A DNA stretch of 64,000 nt, taken from assembly GCF_901000735.1 (NCBI RefSeq), contig NC_081542.1, forward strand, positions 14,795,577-14,859,576, in the 5' to 3' direction. Origin of the DNA: Corylus avellana (taxonomy: Eukaryota > Streptophyta > Magnoliopsida > Fagales > Betulaceae). A program made the position numbers and the translations under genes. Below the pieces are notes generated by a model that was not told the origin of the DNA, made no database searches, and saw only the letters and a program-made list of their open reading frames with translations. Shown in pieces: positions 56,973 to 64,000 of the stretch; the stretch's first letter is position 1; every line of letters starts with the position of its first letter.

Positions 56973-57781
56973 CAGTGGCGGAGCCAGAATTTTGATTCAA
57001 AGGGTCAAGATTAAAAAATGAAGTTGAACGAAAATTGATTAAAAATTTTTAAAATAGAAGTAAGGAAATAAATTAACAATTCAACAAAATGTAATTATTG
57101 TTTAAAACATATAAATATAACTTCTTTTTTTGGTCACACATAATGTTAATTTAGTCAGTTGTCATCGATGAGTGACATGAGTCTTTATATTTTAAAACTG
57201 CTACATAATTTACTGTCTTTAATATATTTTTCTCAATATACTTAACCATATAATAATTCTTCTACTAATATCCATTCGGTTATGTAAATGATTTTTAATA
57301 ATATTTATTGTTAAAAATGCTCTTTCAGTTGTAAATGTTGCAACTAAATCAATAACAATGTTACAAATAAATAATTGAATAGGAATAAAGCAAAAGAGGA
57401 GAATTGTATGAAAAAAGGTTATACAAATAATTCAAATGGAATTCGCAACTACCAACACAATTTAGGTTCACTTTTTTTTATTTATATATAATATGCTAAT
57501 ATTTCGGTCATTTTTTTTATGTATAATATACTAATATATATTTTTTTTTCAAGAGTCACTTTTTACATTTAATCATAAAGGTTAAATGAAACGGTGCATA
57601 TTTTGATCTCTCGAGTTTGGCACTACACGTCTTCTCGCAATTCAACTGTCAGGCATGAAAAACGTAATGTTTTATCTTGGATGCCCTCAAGATATCCAAA
57701 AAAAATCTAGTGGGGGCGAGGGAAATTTTATGCCCCGATTGTAACATTTCACCCCAATGACACACAATATTGTTCGTTTTT

Positions 57782-57905
57782 GGCTCCCCTCGAACCAGAC
57801 TTCCCAGGGTGGTCACCCATCCTGGTATTACTCCAGCAGAAGCACGCTTAACTGCGGAGTTCTGATGGAATCATGACCATCACGGCTTTAAAGCGCATTG
57901 TTTGG
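57782..57905 (-). other. 5S rRNA-like domain in the LTR
   Basis: The minus strand has ATCAGAACTCCGCAGTTAAG (the 5S Box A/IE region), then AGGATGGGTGACC and CTGGGAAGTC, in 5S order and spacing. Changes in the first third, and its position inside an LTR, mark it as a retroelement module and not an rRNA gene. Confidence 0.85.
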
Positions 57906-57966
57906 AATCAGAGATACACAGTAGCATAGCAGAGCCCTTCCCACAACAATATTGTCCTCTTTGGCG

Positions 57967-58043
57967 CCTACCAGGAGTCGATCCCACGACCTCCTAGCAT
58001 CCCTCAAGGCTTTGTTCCTCCCTAGCCACCACTAGGCTAGGAG
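57967..58043 (-). other. tRNA-like A/B-box pair in the Cassandra LTR
   Basis: The minus strand has TAGCCTAGTGGTGG (A-box-like, 58026-58039) and GGGATCGACTCCTGG (B-box-like, 57971-57985), spaced about 40 bp apart. Together with the 5S module this gives the LTR two Pol III-type promoter arrangements. Confidence 0.5.
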
Positions 58044-58159
58044 AATGCGTTGTTTTCATTAAGGGTGTAGTATACATTTAAGCACATCCTCATCTCTATA
58101 CCCAGACGATGTGGGATGTCACACCGATCAACCCCCCTCCCTCCGCTCCTACGTCCTGT

Positions 58160-59593
58160 AGTGACCAACCGTTAGGCATGGCTACGTCGGTCACGAAATA
58201 ATCATTGGATCCAAGGACCACATACACATACATTTGACCATAAAATTAATCTGTATAGTAAGCTTATGACTATTATCCTGCACGTACCGATGTACCATGT
58301 CATACGATGCAACTAATTTTATCCATCTCTTACATGTATACTTTTACAAGTCTCATCATTATCTTGTTAATTAACATACGTTTTTCATAAAAGAGAATTT
58401 ATAGTAGTTCCAAAAAATGTATTCCATGAGAGTTGTAAATATGTATGTTTAACATAAATAAAATAGACGTGCAATGTGGGAAAAGAAATAACAAGTATCC
58501 ATGTGAGTTTGTACTCACCCGAGTCATAAGGCTCTTCCATAAAATCTCCTCAAGGCTCCATAACCTCGAATACTAAGAAAAAAACCTATCATTAGTTTTA
58601 AGCTCGAGCTAAAACGAACCTATAACATAAAATAAGGACTATAGAACATCGGACCAAGATGATGTTCCCTGGAATGTGGAAAACTTTTTACAAAAAATAT
58701 TTTATATCGAAACAAACGAACTATAAGTACAACCCTTGTTTTTCATTCGCGAATGAAACATGTGAAGATTGACTTCTACTTTGTGAGGAAAAAGGTTGAA
58801 AGAGGAGCAGTGGGAACATCTCTAACAAGCCAACCGACAAAAGGCAACAGCATTACAGATTCTTAATGAATTGTTTGAAGAACAACAAAAATCATGCTGA
58901 TCGAAGCATCAATGTCAGTGATTGTGAGATGAGAGCTGCCTAGAGTAATACTAAAAGGAAGATTAGAATCATTCTTGAGTTCTCCAAATGTGACTTCACT
59001 TTTAAAATTACCATTGAATTTGAAATGATAATTATTAAATTTTAATCTGCTGGTAATTTTAAAAATCAAGTCAGATTTAAGAGGATTTTTCTCCTTTTTG
59101 CATTACTCGAACGACTTAATACTATGGATTAATGCTATAAGTCACTCTTGTGTCCTTCCAAGAATGATGTAACTCTTAAAATTAATATTTAGCTTGTAAT
59201 TGATTATTATTGAATTTTGATCAAATTATAATTTTAAAAGCCATATTATTTTTTGAGTAACACAATAAAGACTTATAGAAGTACTTAATATTATGACATA
59301 ACATTGAACAAAATCAGGTTGGATCCTGAGTACAAAGATCGCATCGAAGAATAAGGTAGTTGTAACAAAGCATGCACATATGAAACGACAATAACAACAG
59401 TGTTGTTGGGAAACGACATGGATCTTAATGCCGTATAAAAAAACGATCAGAACCGTTCCTTCTTACAAGCAACGTACCTACACACGGCTCAGATTTGAGC
59501 TGCAGGAGATAAGGGCCCCACTCTCGAAGCTATTCGGATAGATTGACAACGATAATCTGCGACTTGAACTCTCTGTGTCTCAAGTATCTCTCG
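58160..59593. other. LTR-like continuation, then upstream region of the LPA1-like gene
   Basis: 58160-58650 appears to continue the LTR-like sequence of 56181-56972 (GTTAGGCATGGCTACGTCGG). 58700-59593 is AT-rich with no gene and should hold the LPA1-like promoter. A frame at 58863-59069 has no recognised domain. Confidence 0.4.
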
Positions 59594-62500
59594 ATGGCCG
59601 TGGCTGCTTTTGCTTTGCACCTCCAATTGTTCAGCTTCACAAACTCAGAAACAAGTGCAAGGCCATGGCTTTCATACAAAACAAACTTTTTGCATTCTCA
59701 AAAGAAAACTCATTTCTGTTTAATTTCTTGCTCTTCCTCTTCTTCTTCTACTTCAGAGTCTCCAGAAGCCAATATAGAGACAGCTGAGTCCTGCGTCAAC
59801 TTGGGTCTCCAGCTCTTCTCCAACGGACGGGTATGAATTTTATGGTTTTGTGAAATGGGTATGTTGGAATTTGGTGATTTTTGGTCATAGACTGACAAAT
59901 TTGACGATGTACAACCTGGGTTATGATTTTTCGGTGAAAATTTCCTATAGAGACTGTAGTGATTAATTTTTAGCCGAATTGTGTTTCGCATATTTGAGAA
60001 GTTTGAGGCTTTGATTTGGAGAGAGGGGGTGACTTTTACTCTTTGTTGGGAGCTGAAACTTTTACTGTGTTGGAAATCATCCTGTCCTACTGTTGTTCCT
60101 TAAAAATCCAGGTTTTTTGTACAGCACAGAGGTAAGTTGTGTCACACTTCGCTTAGAAAATCTTTAACACTCAAGTCCCACGTTGGAAAGATGATTAGCC
60201 CACGTATAATTACTAGAATATAAAGGAGCTCTTGAGTGCTAAGTCCTAGTTCCTTGCTAGGTGAGACTTGTCTTTATAAGCAATTCTATGGAACTTCAAT
60301 TGCAATTTGATTAATCCTTTTGAAATAGTAACGCAAATGTAACTAGCACTTAATAAATGATACTGATGCAACTTAGCAACGCAATGTAGTAATGGAGCGG
60401 ACGTCATAGATTTAAGGAAGGAGAATATAACACCCAAATCCCACATTGAAAAGATGATGATCCCACATTGAGTGGGTAGATTATAAAATAGCTCATAGGT
60501 GCTAAGTCTTGCATAGTTTCCTTACTAGGCGAGACTAAGTTTTATATGCGATTCTACAGAGCTCCAATTATAACTTCACTACTTCTTTTGGAGTATGGCT
60601 ATCGCTTGCCCTAAGTTGCTACAAATTCTCTATAACTCATGAACTCTTTTTTAGGTGTTTGTACTGGTATCATGGTTAATGACTTGCCTAAACAATATTC
60701 CCTCCTCCAGTTTTAACTCAATATATGTCCAAGCCACATGTCTCAGAAGGCTGTATTGTCCAATCATTTAATTTTTCCCACGGGACCAGTAACAACATGT
60801 CTTTGCATGATGTAATCTTTGTTTTTGTACATCAAGTAGGTATATTTTGTTCTTATATCTATTTTTTTGTTCTGCAGAGTTCACTTTTTGAGAATATGTA
60901 AATAAATTTAATTTGATCTCCATAATGATGGATTTATCAGGTAAAAGATGCTCTGGTCCAGTTTGAAACAGCACTTAATTTGGATCCTAACCCAATGGAG
61001 GCCCAAGCTGCACTTTATAACAAAGCATGTTGTCACGCCTACCGGTAATTTTTTTTTTTTTCTGGATGATATGGTTTTCAGGATTTCCTTTTGTTTTGTC
61101 ACTATTCATGTCATTTCATTGGACCTATTTCTTCCTTTGTTTTAGTATCAACATTATTCAATTACATGGAAATCACTTGTAAAGGGTGAAATGAATGATA
61201 AGCATTATTAAAATGATACAATATGAACTCCTGTTAAGGAGTATGTTACATTAATGCTTACTTGAAATTGCTTCCCAACCATATAGTGTAGCTTGTCTAT
61301 TAAAACTCAAAATTTAGAATCTTCTTTCAAAGAAAGGCCTTGAATAGTCACAGATACTTACATATGGTTATTAGGCAAGCATCGAATCCAATCAATTTTC
61401 CTGACATCCACATGCTCTTCTTAAAAAGAATTACCTAGATAAACAGCTGTTAAAAGGTTTTCTTTGTATCTTTCTCTTAGCCTAGTGTTTCAAACCAAAT
61501 TTTGAATTCATCTTTAAGAATTGCTTTACAAAGCTGATGGATCTAGTTTTTTTCATTCTTATTTGGAGGAAGAGGGGAAGGAAAAAAAGCCGCTGATTGT
61601 CTACGAACTGCATTGAGAGAATATAACCTTAAATTTGGTACAATTCTGAATGATCCTGACTTGGCCTCCTTTAGAGCTTTGCCTGAATTCAAAGAATTGC
61701 AAGAAGAGGTTTGTTGCTAAACTTTGGGTTCTTAAGTTGTGTTTGTTTCAACATAAAACATTCTTCAGAGATTATCTACATTTTCCATTCTTAGGTGTAG
61801 TTAAAAACCTTATTTAACAGAAAACAATTTCCTAGTCCGCAGAAAACTAAGCAAAACAAGCGAAAAATGATTCTTTCTAAAAAGGTAAACATTTTCCAAA
61901 CGTTAAAACAAGCGAAAAATGATTCTTTCTAAAAAGGTAAACATTTTCCAAACGTTAAAAGCCTCTCTCTTGAGGCCTTAGCCCTTGCCACCATGGCCAA
62001 CCTAAGCCCCAGTGTCACTACCCTTGTCATTGAAGTCCTTGTCAGACATGCTGGTCTAGATGATGTTGTTGGATCAAGTGCCACCATTGATGACCTGGCC
62101 ACTCCAGATTGTCAGCCTTGAGTACACCATCATGATAATAACATGGATGTGCATGAGGAGTGTGGCAGCAAAGTGGATGCTACTGATGCTACAGAGGATG
62201 ACGACAAGGGCCATAGAGATCTTGGCATACTTGTGGTCAAGCTTCTCAAGGTGAGGTTGATGCCTTGACAGGCCATGCTGACCATTCGGACAATGCTACC
62301 AACGATGACCTTGCCGCTCAAGTAGCAAGCACGGAGTGCACCATCTTGATAATAACATCATTGTGATGGAGGCAAGCAGGCGGCAATTTGGATGCTATTG
62401 GTGCAACAAAGGATGATGTCAAGGTCCATATATATCTCAGCATACTTGCAGTTCTCAGGGTGAGATTGATGCCTCGGCAGGCCAAGATGATCACATGAAT

Positions 62501-63887
62501 GGCCTAGTTGACTATGTGCAGGCACTCAAAGACGTTGACAACGGAGTTATCGTTGTTGTGGTCCGCGGTGGTGATACCGAGATGGTACATCAAGAGGTAG
62601 TTACTCTCCACACTGACAAATGGCCTGGCTTGTTGAGGTGCCAAGGGGTTGTCACCACAGGAGGCACTGGGGTCGTCATCAACAGCAAGAAGCATCAGAT
62701 TGTTCTATCAAGAGTTAGCAGAAAAGCTTAAGCAGGTTTGGCGGAAGGCAGAAACTGCAACGAGTGTACGGGCTGGTGGAAACCGCTCACGAGTCTAGAC
62801 GAGGCTCTTGAATTAGTTTGCGAGTTGGAGAGAGAGAGAGAGGAGGGGAGGGGGGGCTAAATAGGAGATTGTAAAGAACTTAGGACTGATTTTCAATACA
62901 ATCCAAACTACAAAAGAATGTTTTCGAGATTATTTTTAAGGTTTTAAGCCAAACAACAGAAACGTTAATACTTTTTTCTTAAGATATTTTCTACTGAAAA
63001 CATTTTCCAATGGAAAATATTTTATAGTGAAACAAATAGATCCTTAATGTCTATTCCTGTTTTGTCCTTTTCTTTTTACTTTTATCTTTTTTGCGCAATG
63101 GAATTTTGTCAAGCCACCTTTAACCTTTAGAACTAAATATTTCACCTCATCTTCAGCTTCTTCTTTTTTTTCTTTTTCTTTTTTTCTAACCATGCCAAAA
63201 TAGGAATTGATAGAATCTCTTGAAAGGATTTTAACTATGATTAAACCCTCACCATGATTTCTTCTATCTATGGATTCAAATTCTAAGACGTTATATCTCA
63301 CAACTATTTGTTATTTTTACAGGCTAGGTTGGGTGGGGAAGACATAGGCTACGGTTTCCGAAGAGATCTCAAACTCATTAGTGAAGTCCAAGCACCATTC
63401 CGGGGTGTTAGGAGATTCTTTTATGTGGCATTCTCTGCAGCTGCAGGAATATCAACGTTCTTTACTATACCCAGGCTATTTCGTGCAATTAAAGGTGGTG
63501 ATGATGCACCTGATTTATGGGAAACTGCTGGAAATGTTGCCATTAATGTTGGAGGTAAACACTGAGCTTTTACTTACATAAGAAGAGATTGGAATGTAAT
63601 TGATATACGTTGTCTTTGGTGAATGATCTTAAGTTTAAAATGGTCAATAGGGAAAAAGTATGATTATTTAGAAAATGCTTTATAACTTGTTTCTTAAAAT
63701 GACTAAGCTTTTGAATCAGCATTCTACAGGTATCATTGTCCTGGTGGCACTGTTTTTATGGGACAACAAGAAAGAGGAGGAACAACTTGCCCAGATATCC
63801 CGAGATGAAACCCTATCAAGGTTGCCTTTGCGCCTTACCACTAATCGAGTTGTTGAACTCGTGCAGCTGCGAGACACTGTTAGGCCA
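59594..63887 (+). CDS. LPA1-like chloroplast protein (TPR + DUF3493), five exons seen, 3' end outside window
   Basis: Exons are 59594-59830, 60941-61044, 61573-61708, 63323-63554 and 63730-63887, with GT-AG borders and consistent phases. They give 289 codons, and the last donor (CCA|GTTAGT) shows that more follows. The start is the ATG of MAVAAFALHL; the upstream frame opens with TTG, not ATG. Residues 1 to about 60 are serine-rich and basic, a likely chloroplast transit peptide. A TPR-like repeat follows (AESCVNLGLQLFSNGRVKDA, then LVQFETALNLDPNP). GEDIGYGFRRDLKLISEVQA begins the LPA1/Rep27 domain with two membrane segments (FFYVAFSAAAGISTFF and IIVLVALFLW). LPA1 is a thylakoid chaperone-like factor for photosystem II D1 assembly. 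Whether this is LPA1 itself or the shorter LPA1-like paralogue is uncertain. Confidence 0.85.
61853..61956. repeat. 52-bp tandem duplication
   Basis: The two copies, starting at 61853 and 61905 with AAAACAAGCGAAAAATGATT, are essentially identical. This suggests a recent slippage event. Confidence 0.8.
62828..62845. repeat. (GA)n run
   Basis: A short GAGA repeat, then GGAGGGGAGGGGGGG, inside intron 3. Confidence 0.7.
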
Positions 63888-64000
63888 GTTAGTATCAACA
63901 CTTAATTTTACTTAAATTGTTCCTGTCAGAATTTGTGTGCACTATTCTAGATTACTTTTCATGCACCAATGTCATCAAAAGTATTGCCCTAAATATTGGT

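Larger units (their letters stand above)
57740..58123 (-). mobile_element. Cassandra-like solo LTR carrying 5S rRNA-like sequence
   Basis: Minus strand, 384 bp from TGTGACATCCCACATCG to TGTTACA. It is flanked by a perfect 5-bp duplication, CCGAT, at 57735-57739 and 58124-58128. Cassandra TRIMs are defined by 5S rRNA-derived sequence in their LTRs, and one is present at 57782-57905. Only one LTR lies between the duplications, so the internal part was lost by recombination between LTRs. Confidence 0.88.
56973..58151. mobile_element. hAT-like element (contains a Cassandra LTR)
   Basis: It begins CAGTGGCGGAGCCAG, a common hAT-type plant terminus, and ends CCTCCGCTCCTA, a decayed inverse. Flanks are TGTCCTGT (56965-56972) and CGTCCTGT (58152-58159), which match at 7 of 8 bases, the target-duplication length of hAT elements. 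No transposase was found. Confidence 0.5.
61739..63041. mobile_element. Mutator-like insertion in intron 3 of the LPA1-like gene, with captured DNA
   Basis: The ends are inverted: GTGTTTGTTTCAACATAAAA (left) and, reverse complemented, ATCTATTTGTTTCACTATAA (right). Flanks CTTAAGTT and CTTAATGT are a possible decayed target duplication. A 52-bp tandem repeat (61853-61956) lies near the left end. The centre (about 61975-62800) is markedly more GC-rich than both intron flanks and holds partly open minus-strand frames with hydrophobic stretches, suggesting a captured gene fragment. Confidence 0.55.

Noticed and set aside
57782..57905. Functional 5S rRNA gene
   Set aside because: It is embedded in an LTR with target duplications and has changes in the 5' third; it is a retroelement module.
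59543..59593. N-terminal extension of the LPA1-like protein
   Set aside because: The extension begins at TTG; the first ATG in frame is at 59594 and starts a plausible transit peptide.
1..64000. CRISPR arrays, riboswitches, bacterial operons or prophage
   Set aside because: Intron-containing plant genes and plant transposons throughout; the direct repeats are explained by LTRs, microsatellites or local duplications.

Overview
The window looks like nuclear DNA of a flowering plant, probably a woody eudicot. It is AT-rich and intron-rich, and it is packed with plant transposon families (CACTA, TRIM, Cassandra, tRNA-derived SINEs, Mutator-like foldbacks, L1-type LINEs). The genes are plant-specific: GH3 amido synthetase, non-specific lipid transfer protein, PCC13-62-type desiccation proteins and an LPA1-like chloroplast protein. 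Fagales is a guess from the protein style, not shown here. Base calls are clean except for one 20-N gap at 1737-1756.

Layout. 1-5040: a 4.9-kb CACTA transposon (112-4999) sits inside a tRNA-derived SINE and carries a chimeric, broken transposase gene. 5040-11424: gene-poor, with a LINE-like insertion bounded by a 14-bp target duplication (7191-8580) and a foldback MITE. 11425-13010: desiccation-related gene copy 1 (+ strand). 17235-18487: a two-exon type-1 nsLTP gene (-) whose last coding exon is 10 bp and whose intron holds a MITE. 20385-21949 and 28924-30515: desiccation-related copies 2 and 3 (-), each inside a duplicated segment of 2.3-2.7 kb. Later insertions split these segments, including a possible solo LTR with a complete 363-bp TRIM nested in it (27760-28122). 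35927-37571: two more TRIM-like elements. 38604-40950: a complete four-exon GH3 gene (-), best matched to GH3.9. 44490-51206: a 5'-truncated LINE, itself split by a 5.1-kb gag-only LTR element with an internally inverted, palindromic architecture. 52097-53605: a long foldback element. 54437-55726: desiccation-related copy 4, a clear pseudogene. 56181-58700: nested LTR, hAT-like and Cassandra elements. 59594-63887 and beyond: an LPA1-like gene (+) that runs off the window end and whose intron 3 holds a Mutator-like insertion.

No operon-like organisation applies. The four desiccation-related copies are a dispersed local family. Copies 2-4 share flanks and an intron-2 retro-remnant that copy 1 lacks, so they arose by segmental duplication after that insertion. 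Copy 1 is older or from another branch, and its intron-1 acceptor is mutated. GH3.9 (auxin conjugation), nsLTP (secreted lipid carrier) and LPA1-like (photosystem II assembly) are functionally unrelated neighbours.

The most unusual object is the LTR element at 45633-50765. It has 5-bp target duplications at its outer ends, but its internal domain is inverted relative to the outer LTRs, and its right end is a 473-bp + 52-bp + 473-bp palindrome. This suggests an aberrant reverse-transcription or self-integration product that still integrated.
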